Positions 8,641 through 21,655 are shown, numbered from the stretch's first letter. The stretch: 64,000 nt of DNA from Acanthosoma haemorrhoidale (GCA_930367205.1 OV884014.1:69977104-70041103); one strand, 5' to 3'. The notes: generated by a model from the letters alone, not told the origin. Made by a program: numbers and translations.

Positions 8641-10237
8641 GAATATCATAAGGAGGGTGATGAAAATTTGCCTAATATAAGCTATGACAAGCTTCACAAT
8701 ATATCTTCACCAATGGCATATCCCATTTCTTGTATGGAGCAAGCTTATAGCCCCCAAAACAAACAATAAATAAATACATATTTTGTTTACAGATTATTGA
8801 TTTTGGTTCAGATCAGCTCAACCTTAGAATTAACTAAAGAAATATGAAAACCAACATTAGAGTATTGAAGGTGAAGATGGACGTTCTTGACGCATTCGTA
8901 GACGATAGAAAGGAAAATGACGAGACGGCATGGTCATGCTGAGAGAATGGGGATTGATATTTACCATATATTCAGATGAGCAGGAAACGAAAGGAAACAA
9001 GTTCCCAGGCTGATAAACGTGGGGATCGTTATTGACACATAGGGAATAATAGCTGAATTCTTCATCATGACAAAGCTTCATCAAGGAAACCATTACTCGA
9101 AGGGAGAGTCTCTACTTTGAAACAGGCACTAGAGGAACCGTCTTCAATCAACGATAGCAGTCGTAAAAATGGTTGAATCGTTTGGAAATTCTAATACTTA
9201 TCAACGACCAGGGTTCCTGCTGTATTAGGTTTGGATATGATAAAATAGTTGATAGTATAGAAATAAAAATGAAACGTGGAAAAGTCCCGCTCTGCAGCGA
9301 CTAACTGACATTTAAGCTGTCTCAAGTCCTTGATCATAAGCCGTTGAAGTATACTATTTTGGTCTTATTTAGATGAATGAGCTCGATAATTGTTTACTAT
9401 CTAAGTCCTTTTTTTAAAAATAAAAGATGGCTCGGCCCTTTCGCGAACTAAGTTTTTTTCATCAATAGTTATATTAATAAGCATATAAAACGACGATTAT
9501 GATTAATAAAAGTACAAGCTGAACTAAACCGGGATCACTAGCATTAAATATCCGGCTAGTGTTCACCTATAGATTAAAAGCATGAGTTAGGTGGTCATGG
9601 TGAAGATATTAGCTTAAACAAACATGTTCAATTCCCTTCTAGAAGCAATTTCTTGTTTTAGCCTCGAACATTGCACTTCTGGTATTTATCGACAACAAGA
9701 ACAGCCGCATCCATTACAATAATGGGATACTAACAACCGCTGCGTTTGAATTAGCATTAATCATTGAATAAGGTCAAAACAGCAGCTCGCTATTCTAAGA
9801 CTTGAGGCTGAATAACGGTAGTAGGGTAGCGTTGAGTAGTTTCAGTCTTTCTTGCTGTCAGCTGGTTGACGACTTAACCCTACCTTCTTTCTGCTCGGTC
9901 CCAGTCTTATTAGATTACTCCGCAGAAACCTCTAATTGGGTATGGTTTTTACCTGAGGTAAAGGTAGACATTTTAATAACGTTTCCTTAAAGAACTGGCG
10001 GATTATTTAAACAATCTATTAATATACTATGCTGCACCTGTAGTAGAAATCTATTTAGGGAGGACCTACTGTAGCATACTTCTTTCTGATAAACCCAAAC
10101 GTAACCCTAAAACCTACATATGATATATGTACTCCGATAGTGCTGAAAATAGAAGGGACTCAATGGAAAAATGGAAAATAGTGAAGGGTGGGTATGCGAT
10201 CAATTACTGGGAAATTAGAAAAAAATATTTTCGAATT
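8641..10237. other. No gene seen
   Basis: AT-rich with short frames only (78 codons minus at 8857-9093, 62 codons plus at 9802-9990), neither resembling a known protein. No clear repeat. Confidence 0.45.
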
Positions 10238-11360
10238 CAGTGCAATCTCGGCTCGTAGCCTGTTAATTCGTGAATCCCGCTGATTCGTAATAAACTGCTG
10301 GTCCCTTCGAAAACTCACGGTTATTTGTAGAAACAACAATCCATTTCAGTCCCCTCGGTAATTCGTAATGATTTGCGTACCCAACTTAAACGACTTATAA
10401 TTCAAAAGTCCCTGTTGACAATCCCGTTCATAGGAAAACAGTTTCTCTTTCATACTCATCAAGTCAATTCTGTAAATCACGTTTGTTAATTTTTTTTCCT
10501 GTTAACGTTGGATTTGATATCCATATTTTTGCTTAAGTTCAGGGAGGTTTCACCATGAGTTCAAATGGTACACATAAGTGTCTGTCCATTTGTGAAAAAA
10601 ATGAGATTATAAAAGCCGTTGCCGATTGCAAGATGAAAATCGATGTGGCAAAACGCTATAATTCCTCCATTTACACTGACGCCGATTTTAAAGAAGAAGA
10701 TCATCACTGGATTAAGCAGTAAAATGAAACTGCAAAAAAACCGGCGACTTTCCTGGACTTGAACGATCACTCGTCACATGGTTTTCACAGTGCCGACAAT
10801 TAAATGTACCACTTGGGGGAGGGATGATGAGGCATAGAAAATTTAAGAGCGAGTGACAGACAGGTGGTCTGACCTCTGTAAAATAGTCTCAACATTACTT
10901 TTCGGAAACTATACAGTGAGTGCAAATGACAATGTATGTTTAGAATGTAAAGAAAAATTGAGTGAGCTGAAGGAAAATTATGAACTGAAGGAATCAGGGT
11001 TGTTTTTCATGTGCCTCGCAGATTGTTCGAGGAGTTTCAAAGACGACAAATTGTGACCCTGGACAATTCAAATGATCGAGAGTGCCAATAATCCCTCCGT
11101 CAGAAAAAATAACTGATTTCTTTTCCACCTGAGGTATTTTTTTTAACCGAGAAATAACTAAGCATATAAATATTTCAACTTGTTGTTTGTACTTTGTATT
11201 GTACATAGGGGGAATTTCAATAAAAACTGGCAATGCCGTTAATTTGAATTTGTCCTTTTTTTCAACCCTCAATAATTCGTAATCCCGCTATTTCGAAAAT
11301 CGCGGAAGTTCGTGACACACACTCGGTCCCTTGATATTACAAATTATCGGCGTTGTACTG
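10238..11360 (+). mobile_element. Decayed pogo/Tigger-type DNA transposon
   Basis: Left end CAGTGCAATCTCGG; the reverse complement of the right end is CAGTACAACGCCGATAAT: imperfect terminal inverted repeats with the CAGT start of the pogo/Tigger group. A TA follows the right end at 11361-11362; on the left the expected TA reads TT, so that side has mutated. The interior holds repeated AATTCGT-type motifs near both ends, common in Tigger ends, and a broken transposase start. Confidence 0.72.
10555..10722 (+). pseudogene. Tigger/pogo transposase N-terminus (CENP-B-type HTH), broken
   Basis: ATG at 10555 begins a 55-residue frame with HKCLSICEKNEIIKAVADCK and MKIDVAKRYN, the first helix-turn-helix of CENP-B/Tigger proteins (L-S/T-I-x-E-K-x-x-I-I-x-A ... 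D-V-A-K). A TAA at 10720-10722 interrupts it. Beyond the stop, in the same or a nearby frame, recognisable pieces continue (FLDLNDHSS in the frame, and QCRQLNVPLGGG after a frameshift), matching the second DNA-binding region. No DDE catalytic region is recognisable in the remaining 500 bases, which are short for a full transposase of about 450 residues. Non-functional remnant. Confidence 0.7.
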
Positions 11361-13399
11361 TATTAAGTAGGGTATTAAATAAAATTACGTGTTAGTACTT
11401 AAGCGCACTATAAAACAAGAAGTCGTTAAAAAAAAATTATTATAGAAAGTTCTGCAGTTAAAGAAAAAGAGAAAGAGAGAGGCTCTACTTTCATTAAAGC
11501 ACCGATCATAAAACTGATTATGATTATTTGAAATTTCAAGGGTATATTTTCTTTCTAATGAGATAACACGAACTATGAAAAAAAAGAAGAAACGAGAGAA
11601 AATTGGCTAAAGTTTAAGATTTCCAGCTTACGAGCTATTTGAGATGTTTAAATTCCAAAAAAAAAAAACAATAAGAGGAAAGCAAATTTTTGGCTTAGCA
11701 ATAGTATTTTTTTTCTAAATCGTTTAAAAACTATATGTCGAGTCCAATAAGTATCTCTCGATACTGTTTCTTCACTTTCTTCGTCGTATATTAAAGAAAT
11801 GATTTTGCCAGTAAATATAGGCAAGGATACTAATCCATGAATCAACCAGTATCCCCTGCAGAACTAGGCTAGTGTAAATATTAAGCTACAACATAGATAG
11901 TAATGAAGACGAGACAGATGAATGAAACGGCATACTATGACAAGGCGTCGAGGAAGTCAATAATGAAACAACCCTTGCCACACAGCCAAAGTCAGGGACA
12001 CCCAGCTCCTGCTCATGTTTATATAGCTGCATGCAATGTGTATCTCCTTTTATCATTCATGTTCTATCATCTTCTCACACCTCTATCATAGCTTATTGAC
12101 ATTATCAAAGCTGCATTGACAATATCTCGAGTAGTATAAACTTATATTCGTCGTACGAAACAGTTTATTTACATTAATGGCCGTTTTATCTATGGATCTC
12201 ACGTTTCCAGTATTGCCTTAGCTACTAAGGGCAGGCTAAAACACGACGAGTATGAATCACTTCAGTTACAACTTTTGTAAGATTTAATGGAACTGTTATC
12301 ATACAGTCGTAAAGTGAATTTATCATCTACCCGGTATATTTTAAGATCGCATGTGTCAGCCTGGATACTAAACTAACCAGCACTCCTGGCTATCAAATGG
12401 TTCGAATATGTACAAATCTAAAGTAAGAGGTTAACGACACGTAATCATGTTTCATGGATACGTTAGTATTCGTCAAGTCATTGTCTACATATAGATCTTC
12501 ATCATGTAAAATTTCGTTTCTCTAGTTCGAACAGGGACTGAGTGTCAATGCCCTTAACTGACAATCCAGGGGTCAATACATATCTGGTTTGGTCCGTTAA
12601 AAACCATAAAGCAACTGTAATACTGACAGGAAATATCATACAGAATAAAATAACTGAGAATGAGAGTGTCATCTATGAGATGTCGAGAGGTAAATGTTAT
12701 TGCGTCGAAATCCTACAGATCCAACTCATAACGGAAAGTACAAGTGATAGCCCCTCACACTTTCATCCCTCGCAGCATTAAAAACACTTGATTCTTTACA
12801 TACGAAAAATAATTGAACATAACTGCTCTGAATTAGGTTTTCTGCCAGGAAATTACTGTTAATTTTGTCGTAAATCTAAATCGGTATATTGCAAACATTT
12901 TGGGAAATTATTATCTTTGGGAATGATTACGAGGCTGGTTAAATATTTGAGCCTTCAAGCAATATGCTAGTGAACAAACTTTGAAGGTTCTTTACAAGTC
13001 TATATTATGTGTTTATTGAATGTAAATATTTTAGGATACTTCCTTCAAATAAGACTGAAAAGATAACACCCGGTATCTCATGCTATAGACAAATATTGCT
13101 ATAGACGACATTGGTATCAGTACTTAGTTAGCTTACGAGCCACACAAAGGCATGCCATGTTATTCCTGGAATATTATGTAAAGGAGCCTTAACCCTCACA
13201 GATCTTTATTCTCTCTCTAGACAGAAAGTATGCCAACTTTCTTTCATCCACCTAAGCCGATATCCCAATGAATAGATCCACTCAAACCTCGATAGACATA
13301 ATTTTCATTGACTTCAATATCATCAAAAAACCATTTATTGCATGTATGTAATTCTGTGGATAAATATGCCACAAGACTTGAGGGATTGACAGATAGTCT
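11361..13399. other. No gene seen
   Basis: AT-rich. Short frames only (for example 79 codons at 12542-12781), none recognisable. Confidence 0.45.
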
Positions 13400-13840
13400 T
13401 CATAGTATGGAGTAGTCTTGATGACTAACCTGCTTGGGGCTCACTCTTCCAGGCTTAGACACATTAGTTCCCATTCCATCTGTAATGTCGGTTATTGTAT
13501 AGGACGGTCTGAAGCCGTCCCGACGACACTTGATTGCACCGTACTCGCGTACAAAGACGATCACGAACTCAGGCAAAACACCTCGAACACAAGATCAACA
13601 CTCGGACTCCTCCGGACCGCGACTGCCGTGCCGCGGAGACCCCCTCCCGCCCCTCCTTCCCTCCTTCCCTCCCTCCCTTCTATCCCCCCCCCGTAGCTGT
13701 AGGCTACAGCCCTCTGTATAGTTATAGCTAAGGCGTGGTGGAGGGTGATTAACCTTATCTGCTTAACTGTAACTCATCAACGGGTCGGTGCGGGCACCTC
13801 CACCTGCCAGGGTGCTCCTCGAGTTAACTACAACTGACAA
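13400..13840. other. CpG-richer island with polypyrimidine tract
   Basis: About 440 bases are much richer in G+C and CpG than their surroundings (for example CCGACGACAC and CTCCGGACCGCGACTGCCG). They include a C/T-only-rich tract at about 13641-13693 made of CCTT and CCC units. Three overlapping frames here are low-complexity Pro/Ser products of the tract and are not credible genes. It could be a promoter-like island, or a GC-rich piece of a repeat; I cannot tell which. Confidence 0.35.
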
Positions 13841-14404
13841 GCTTTTTGAACAAGGAGTTTGAAATATTTAATTCCCAAGCCCGCAGGTAAGGTTCCTAAA
13901 TTAAATCTCACAGTTGTGGATATATTATTATATTAAAATAAAGTAAAAAATAAACTGGTGAGAAGGGGTAGCATTAGTTATCACAGATCACCCTACATAT
14001 CCAATCTCCTACAGTTCAAACCCTTAGTCTACACCTAGAACACACGATCCGTCTTTCTAGCTTCACAAGGTTAATTTTTCACTCATCATTTTACTTTGTT
14101 TATGTCACATTCATATTTTTGTTTGCCATTTTTTTTTAATAATTATTCATAGGGTACTTGGTCACTGAATAAAGCATTTATTTTCATCTTTACACATTTC
14201 TTACTCTTATCTTTACACTATTCCCACGTAACTCCAAGATTCCAACGTTATTTTCTTGCTCACTCCACCACTCAATGTGATTCTCTTTCACCTATCTCCT
14301 CAAAACCCTTTTATTCCAACACCTCCTCACCATCCAGGCGCGCTAGATAACTTGGGAGCTATTTGTTCCTATCCCTCGCCTACTCCCTCTTCTTTGTTTG
14401 ATAC
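13841..14404. other. No gene seen
   Basis: AT-rich. The 75-codon frame at 14256-14483 runs into the LTR fragment and is not a gene. Confidence 0.4.
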
Positions 14405-14506
14405 TGTTGCACCAACTTCTTTACCACGAATAAATAGAAGTTCCCCTCTTCTCGTACCAGAAAATACCCTATATGTTTCCTAAAATAATAATAAAAACCT
14501 TAAAAA
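14405..14506 (-). mobile_element. LTR fragment, family copy D (terminal 100 bp)
   Basis: Starts TGTTGCACCAACTTCTT and continues AGAAGTTCCCCTCTTCTCG and AATAATAAAAACCTTA, aligning to the first 100 bases of copy C at 62741 in the same orientation, that is the 3' end of the LTR on the minus strand. Truncated after the AAAACCTTA block. Confidence 0.65.
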
Positions 14507-15588
14507 CGGGCAAATCAGTGCTAACATGGGGTACTTGCTCGACCGTCAAAACCATTTCTTAAATTAAAAAAAAAAAACTTGGTAAATTTTTAGAGATCAG
14601 TTTCACAAGAAATCAAAATTTCTGAATAATTAAAAAAAATAAATTTGTTGGATATTTATTGAGTTTTTCATTCATACCTATAGTCCTTTAACACTTAAAA
14701 GGTTTAATATTAATTACAAAATAATTGACCAACTCTAACTACCAGCCTCATCATGCGTGCATGCAAAAAGAGGGAAAATGCACGAATTTCCTGAACAGGT
14801 GCATGCCACAAGTAAAGAATCTATATCAAAGTATCCTGGCATTGAGAAGTCTATCCATACAAGTGCCAGCGTAGGCGAACCTTGTTTAACAGCTTATTAA
14901 CTATCTTTAGATTGAGAAGATTAAATATCGATAACGCCTGATGATTAATTCAAAGCAACCATAGACGTTTTACGGCCTGGTTCTAATGATGCAAGTAAGG
15001 CCGCAGGTGGGACGGTTTAATATTGCCTCAGTGAAATATTCTGATGGAGAAGGCATTAATGGTGATAAGAAGAAAAAAAGAGATATTAAACATACTTTTT
15101 AAGTGGTTTAATTATATATTGGTCTTTGAAAAATCAATTAGCTTATACAAATCCCTACACATTCAAGTTTTGACTGTGATTTAAAGGCCTCAACAGCGCA
15201 TATTTTCAATCATAACCTGCAAACTAAAATCAAATCAAAACAAATGGTGCAGTGGACAATAAAACAGAACATTTTGGGTCAAGACATTACTTCATTGATG
15301 ACGTGTGTGCTAATTAATTGAATACTAAAGGCATTCATAGTGTGAAGGATCTAAGATAATAAAATGTCTCCAGGGAATCAGAGAATATTCCATTCACGAT
15401 AAAACAATAACATATTTTATTTGATTATAACAAAATAAAATCTATTGAAACTGACCTAATACTAATTAAAGGTTGTGGGTTCAAATCTTTAGACCATCAG
15501 CAAATTAAATTTGCTTAAAGTGGATCATATTCAATTCATTATTTTTTTCCGTATTTCACTTCCATAATTAGTGCCAAAATAGCTTTTA
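14507..15588. other. No gene seen
   Basis: AT-rich, no recognised product. A single B-box-like GGTTGTGGGTTCAAATC at about 15471 stands alone without a clear A box. Confidence 0.4.
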
Positions 15589-16329
15589 CGAGGTAGTACC
15601 CAAATGAAACGGTACTATTTTAGTACAAAGTGATTTATTTAATTTTTTATACAAAAAAACTTTGATCTCTTACAATTCACCCTCCATTGGAGTCAATAAG
15701 CTTGCCCAATCTTTTATTCCATTGTTCAATGTTTGTCTGAATTCCTTTTTTGTGATGTCAGACAGCACCCCCATCGTTTTTACGCTTTCATTCGTTTTTC
15801 ATTTGGGGGAATAAAAAGAAGTCACAGTAGCTGCCTGATGTAATTTCGGTCAAAAATCGGCACACAAAGGGTCTTCTTCAATGGCCCGTCTGACGAATCT
15901 TCCTGGACGATTTCGCGAATTTTTTCGATATTCTCGTCGGTACGGGCGTGGAAGAACGACCAGAGCAAGGTTGACCATTAATTGACATTTCCCCGCTTTT
16001 AAAACGGTAATACCTCTCTAAAACTTTAGATTTTCCCCGTAGCATCATCCCTGTAGGCAGCTTATAACATTTCAAGAATTTCTGTGCCAGTTTTTCCGAG
16101 CAGGGAGGAAAACTTCACGGCCGCACGCTGTTTAAGAAAATCAGTCGTCGAGCGCGCAAAGAACTGTCACAAGTATATTATAACAAGCATAACGGAACCT
16201 TCTCCAGTGATGGCACTTGGCATACTGTCTAGTGAAATGTTGCATTACACGGTCCTACTGGCAAAACCCGGTAATACAAAAACTCCGCCACATACAATGT
16301 CAGTTCGGTTTCTTTTGGGTACGCTCTCG
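15589..16329 (-). mobile_element. Internally deleted mariner-family transposon, TA-flanked
   Basis: Terminal inverted repeats: left CGAGGTAGTACCCAAATGAA, right (reverse complement) CGAGAGCGTACCCAAAAGAA, about 24 of 29 bases alike. TA lies on each side (15587-15588, 16330-16331), the mariner target duplication. Inside, on the minus strand, are the two ends of a mariner-family transposase with the middle missing. At 741 bp it is about half a full element. Confidence 0.82.
15680..16130 (-). pseudogene. Mariner-family transposase remnant (GVQW3/SETMAR-like type)
   Basis: N-terminal region: RAAVKFSSLLGKTGTEILEM, then after stops and shifts RFKSGEMSINGQPCSGRSST, the helix-turn-helix domain with its RFK-x-G-x-x-S ... 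SGRPS pattern, and an ENIEKIRE-like segment in another frame. The C-terminal region reads CDFFLFPQMKNE, the block that carries the third catalytic Asp, and EQWNKRLGKLIDSNGG near the end. The central part with the first two catalytic Asp residues is absent, and several stops interrupt the rest. A non-functional fragment that could move only with help. Confidence 0.75.
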
Positions 16330-19041
16330 TATTATCCGCCAAAAAAGTGTTCCAAAACGTTAACTTTACTAAGCTTAAACAAATAATTAAATGACGAAAC
16401 CAACCGTAGGTTTTTAATAATGATATTTTAAAAAGTTATTTAAATGCTTCTGTTATTGCTTGCTTGTTATTGTTACAGACTCTGCAAGACGTAACAAGAA
16501 GGGACCCGTCTGAAGAAGAATCCGAATCCAAGATAAATTAAAATGATTGAGCGGATTGATTTTGTCTTCTATTTTTAGAGATTTGTTTCTTATTAAAAAT
16601 CAGAAACTTACATTTGCTTGATTGAAACTTGAATTTGCTGACTATTAGAAGTCTCCGACTTGCTCTTTATGCAGTATAATGTAGATTTCACTGGCTTGAA
16701 TAAGTAATACTTAATGCAATCTTCCTAATTTGTTCAAACTAATTTATTAATAATGTTAATTGGTTAAATATATTGGCATTTCATTAATGACTAATACACG
16801 AAGGCTCATTTGATATTAGAACGCTTGATTGGGTGTAATAGAATATAACGTAAGTTTTCATTTATATTATACTTAATTCAACTACACTTTCATTAATTAT
16901 TAGAAATTCAATGTTTTTCCAAACTATAAAGCCATAAACCTCATTTATTACTTTTACTTCAACGTAGTTTTTAAAGAATTGTTTATGATGTCTCGTTGAA
17001 TTCCCTAACCCATAATTAAATTCATAATTTTTATTGAAACATCATATTTATTCTGAACAAACAAATCGCTTAAGATCAAGCAACGATTAACAGTTAAGCC
17101 TTCGACTTCTCAGGAAAAGATTAAAAGTTATTATTTATGAAAAAAATCGTATGAACCACAATAACTAAAATAAAAATGGGTTTAATGATATAAACTAGCT
17201 AGCTGCTAAAAATCCAAAACAAAAAAACAATCCAACATTACGAGGGTTAGTCAACGAATCATTTTAAGTTTTAAATATTTCTTCAACAAATAATTAAAGA
17301 TTCCTTTCTGTCTACGAAGAATATAATAATAAGTATTATCATTGAATGATCCTATCAAATTTATTAATCGAGTAATAAATCACATTTATTTATATCCTAC
17401 CAGAACATTAGTCAAGAAGCTAGAATAGGAACGACATCAAAGGACCTGTTAAAGTTAGAATTCGAGTGCCGTATCGAAATCTAAAGGGAAGAATTAAGAA
17501 GGGCCCATTCATAAGATGATATCCGAAACGAATCCACTATGCTCGAGGAGTTATAAATAACGGCTACAAAAAAACAACAACTGTGCATTCAGATCTTAAA
17601 AGGACGAAGAAATTCGACTTTTTCGGGGAGGGGAGAAGGCATACAGTCTTTTGGGTATTGTGGGATTTTTTTTATCCCTATTCTTTCCTCTCAGTTGATC
17701 CCTTCGTTCAGCCGAGAGTGGCGTCACTCAGGTGTCTACTTTAGATATCGTGGGGGGGGGGGTATAATAACATATGTCACGGGAATATTAAATGAGGCGG
17801 GGTTGAGCTATGATACCATTCTTATAAGAGGGATGGGGATGAAGTAGGGATATATGATAAAAGATGCCACAGCGTGTAAGGATTATGGGATCGTTTTATT
17901 TCATACTGTGGGAAAACTATGATCATGTTAACAAATTTTTTTTAACGTGTTAATTTCTGAATAGTAAAATGTCATTTAGTAAACAGGAAATAATAGTAAT
18001 GCAGTCCGGGACCTGGTAACTGGCGTTTAGAAAGAAGGTAGAAACTAGGAATTGGTATGAAACCAATAAAAAGTTGTTAAGTATGATCTAAACCAGCAGC
18101 TCTGTTAGTTTGATTTTTTAGAGAAAGGACATATTTCACAAAATAATACTACTAAATGAAAACGTACACATTAACACTTCCTGAAAACCCTCCTCGCCGG
18201 ACGAAGGAAAGATGAGACTTGCTCGGGGGCTAACCTCACTTCATGTCACTCACCCCAACAGTGCAGTCAACATTTACTAGTGATAATTTATTATTAGGAG
18301 GAACTCTATATAAGCTTTTATTGAGAAATATTATCTGTAATTTTGTATCTGCCTCACGCCAACTTTCAGATTATATTTGGTAATGACACATCATCATTAG
18401 ATTAATAGACGAGTATGAAAGCAAATTCAAATATTTACAGAAAAAATGTTTTAGAAATAACAAATTTTATCTTATTGCCTAAACACATCTTAAAGACTTT
18501 GTGATACCAAGTGCTTACGAGAGAAGCGAGAGAAAAACTATGTATGATAGCCTATCTGGAGGCAACTTGGGAAACTGCACTACCCCATCATAGACGAGTA
18601 ATAAGATTCCAGTCTAAATGAGAAGATGAGGCATTTTATGCACCATATAGTTGACAATTATTTGTTGCTAAACAGACTCTACACTCTCCGTCATGGGTGG
18701 GTAGATTTCATTCAACCTCCAGGTACAGGACCGAGAGAAAAATTGAATGCTGGCCAGCAACATCAAAACAGATTCTTTTATTAATGAATCTAACTCCACC
18801 TAAGTAAGTCCATCTAAACTTCATTCAAAATTCAACCTCTGGTTTTATTGATCACTTCAGATTGTCTTGCCTTCAGTCACCACATCTGTATAGATATATA
18901 TTTTTATCTTGTCTCAAACCATTAAGTTGTAAACGATTAATATAAAGTTCCCTCAATAATTAATTTCAGATCTCATGTTTCACATAAGAACCTAAAACTG
19001 ACTTTTTAGATAATATTTAGCTCCCTCTAAATTACCGTTTG
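16330..19041. other. No gene seen
   Basis: 2.7 kb of AT-rich sequence without a long frame. A G-run at about 17752-17762 and homopolymers are the only distinct features. Confidence 0.5.
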
Positions 19042-19190
19042 TTTTTTTTTGTTTTTTTTTCCCTTAGCTCTCTAATTATAACATTAAGGATAAGGGAAAA
19101 ATAAAGGAATATTTGGGTTGAGCGGATCCTTGTACTAGGAGTACCTGCTTGAAGGTGGTGTGAGGAAATTAAGGAGTGTGGGAAGCCTCT
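19042..19190 (-). mobile_element. Short LINE tail, copy b
   Basis: Poly(T) followed by CCCTTAGCTCTCTAATTATA, then the same 3'UTR as copy a and the neighbouring copy c. Ends within GGGAAGCCTC. Only the last 150 bases of the element are present. Confidence 0.85.
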
Positions 19191-19202
19191 CGAGATCTAA
19201 AA

Positions 19203-19595
19203 TTTTTTTTTTTTCTAAGCTCTCTAGTTAGAAGATTAGGGATGAGGGAAAAATAAGGAATATTTGGGTTGAGCGGATCTTTGTACTAGGAGTACCTGCT
19301 TGAAGGTGGTGTGAGGGAATTAAGGAGTGTGGGAAGCCTCGGTAGAGGTTGGTTGTTGCGGTACAATGCTGAGAGTCCACTGGTGGCTGGGCCTAGAGTT
19401 TCTCTAGGCATGTACCCTAGAGTTTCTCTAGGCATGTAGTGCTGTCTTATTTAGTTGGATAGCATTTATGGGTGCCTCTTAGAGGCTTGTTGTTGGTGGG
19501 CCAAACACCGTAATGTCCACCATATGGTCTGCTTTACTCGATCTTGTGAGTTGCCATCTTGCCGGTAGCTGTGGGGGTGTCATGTCTCGGAATAG
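19203..19595 (-). mobile_element. 5'-truncated LINE tail, copy c
   Basis: Poly(T), CTAAGCTCTCTAGTTAGAAG, then the 3'UTR and the last codons of ORF2, matching 7741-8115 in reverse complement. It lies head to tail with copy b and in the same orientation. A 24-bp internal duplication around CCTAGAGTTTCTCTAGGCAT (19391-19438) is private to this copy. Confidence 0.87.
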
Positions 19596-20367
19596 AGGGT
19601 TGATAAATACTGAACTAATATTTACTCACATTCATTTAAGTTTTAAGAAACTAACACTGCGTTTCATGAATCTCTCACTCTTCACTGTTTACGTCCCTTG
19701 ACAACGCAAGTTTCAATAAATACAAATTGATGTTAACAGGTTTTAGTCGATACAAATAAAAAAACCTTGTATCTACCAGCAAAGCTAATATAGTAGCAGA
19801 GATTTCTTAAGCTATGTCACCCTTCCTGAATACCGGATAACATGAGGCGACAAATAATAAGGAAGTGTCAAGATGACTGAACGGTCCATAAAATAATTAA
19901 TGTCCTCCAGCGCAGGATCTACATGTCCTTAATATAATAAACAATTAGCAGGACTTGGTTCGAGCCTTTAAAACACCATCAATCAGGCAGACAGCGATCC
20001 AACGGCCATGGAAATTAATGGAGAAAAATAATGGCAGAGCCGATTATGGGAGTCAGCTGTGGTTCAAATCCACGGCAGGTTCGAGTGCCATTATAGTAAT
20101 GGTGGAAGAGGCAAATTAAAGATTAAGGATGTGAATTATAGTCCTGAGTAAGACTAGAGGCAGCTGATATCCAACCGTTCAGTGTTACGATAATTACTGA
20201 TTTTACTAAATGTAAATGTTATGAAAAAGAACCTCGGAAAGATTCTAAAAATTAATTTTCAAAAACACATTTTCTAATAAGAATTCATCAAATACTATCC
20301 AAAGGGACACCTAACCAAATTCGGCTCATTTTTTTCGCTCCAGTCTAGAAATGTCAAAAGGTCAGTT
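19596..20367. other. No gene seen; isolated B-box-like motif
   Basis: AT-rich. At about 20056-20075 GCTGTGGTTCAAATCCACGG forms a tRNA-like T-arm with paired stem, but I see no matching A box. Confidence 0.35.
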
Positions 20368-20625
20368 TTTTAGCGATTATTTAGCATTAATATACTCTGA
20401 GCTCTAAAGGATTTTTATGTAAATTTAATTATACAATCCAATCATACTCCGTCTGATATAAGGTTGGTGACAAATTTCACAAAAACGAAGGTGCGCAGCA
20501 GAAGTTACAACGAAGTAATTATAATTAGTCGATTATAAGAAAACTGTCAATTCAATTTCAATAAATTAAATCATTACTCAAAAATATTTATAAGTATAAA
20601 TCATCACCCGCATTATACTCTCATA
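20368..20625 (+). repeat. Diverged tandem family, unit 1
   Basis: Aligns with the middle of unit 2: TAGCGATTATTTAGCATTAAT against ATCGATTATTTAACATTAAT, then GGTGCGCAGCAGAAGTTACA against GGTACGCAGCAGTTGTTACA, and ATTATAAGAAA in both. Moderately diverged, same orientation, no coding capacity. Confidence 0.7.
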
Positions 20626-21271
20626 GTTAGCCACGGATTGGATGAATGGCTTTGTTTAAAATTGAGTATTGGCTTAATCTGATAAAAAAAATATGCTGGA
20701 TTTTCATCACATTCTAAACATACTTCAAAAATATCATCACAATATAATCTTGTTGTATTCAGTTACGTTGATGAAAGCAAGCTCGGGATTTTCACATTCT
20801 AGAATAAATAATAGTATGATTTATGCAAATTTTCAAACCAGATAATAACCACTTAAAACTAAATGTACAGTCCATACCCAAGTTTTACTGGGAATATTCG
20901 CCGATGGAGGATACGAGGAGTCATATTAGACCACGACAGTCAAATTCCTGACTCTAAAGGGATGGTGGATTTATCGACCCCCTACCCTGCAGATATGGCA
21001 CAATACTGGCTCTGTTACATAATCATATTTGTATGAGGGCTTCCTGGCCACTCGGATACCGAATTTATATCCAGGGTTGCAATTTACGAGGGGTACGGGG
21101 CTTAGGATTTCAGCTTTTATACTTCGGCTTTGTATTCCAGTATCTCTGACAAGTCCAATGTGAATATCTGTTTATTCATTGGATAATTTAATAGTAGGAA
21201 CATTTTATTTTAAACTTAAATAAATAGTAAACCTCACAACCAAATACTTAGAAGTGTGAAACAAAATATTT

Positions 21272-21655
21272 CACACGATGAAGATGGCTTGAAAAGGATA
21301 AATATTGATGGCATGCCGTATAATTAAAACACTAAGGATCAGAGCGCTCATTACCTTGGAATAAATATTTGAACACAACGGACCTGGAGACTTTAATTAA
21401 AACACAATTATCGATTATTTAACATTAATTTATTATGAGGTCTAAAGAATATGTAATTTTACAAACATACAATCTTACTTCATCTAATACAAAACTGATG
21501 GGCAAATTTCTCTACCTTAAAACAAAGGTACGCAGCAGTTGTTACAATGTAATAGACGAATAATTGGTTAATTATAAGAAAGTGGCCGATTTTAGTAAAT
21601 TAGATCATTGTTCCAAAATATTTAGTGTAAATATCATAAGCACCATATAGTGAAA
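21272..21655 (+). repeat. Diverged tandem family, unit 2
   Basis: Begins GATGGCTTGAAAAGGATAAA. It shares its first 120 bases with unit 3 about 460 bases further on, and its later part with unit 1. Confidence 0.7.

Noticed and set aside
13418..13731. Three overlapping Pro/Ser-rich plus frames
   Set aside because: Products of the polypyrimidine tract, low complexity, in different frames.
20056..20075. tRNA gene at a perfect-looking T-arm
   Set aside because: No A box or acceptor pairing at tRNA spacing; only a B-box-like stem-loop.
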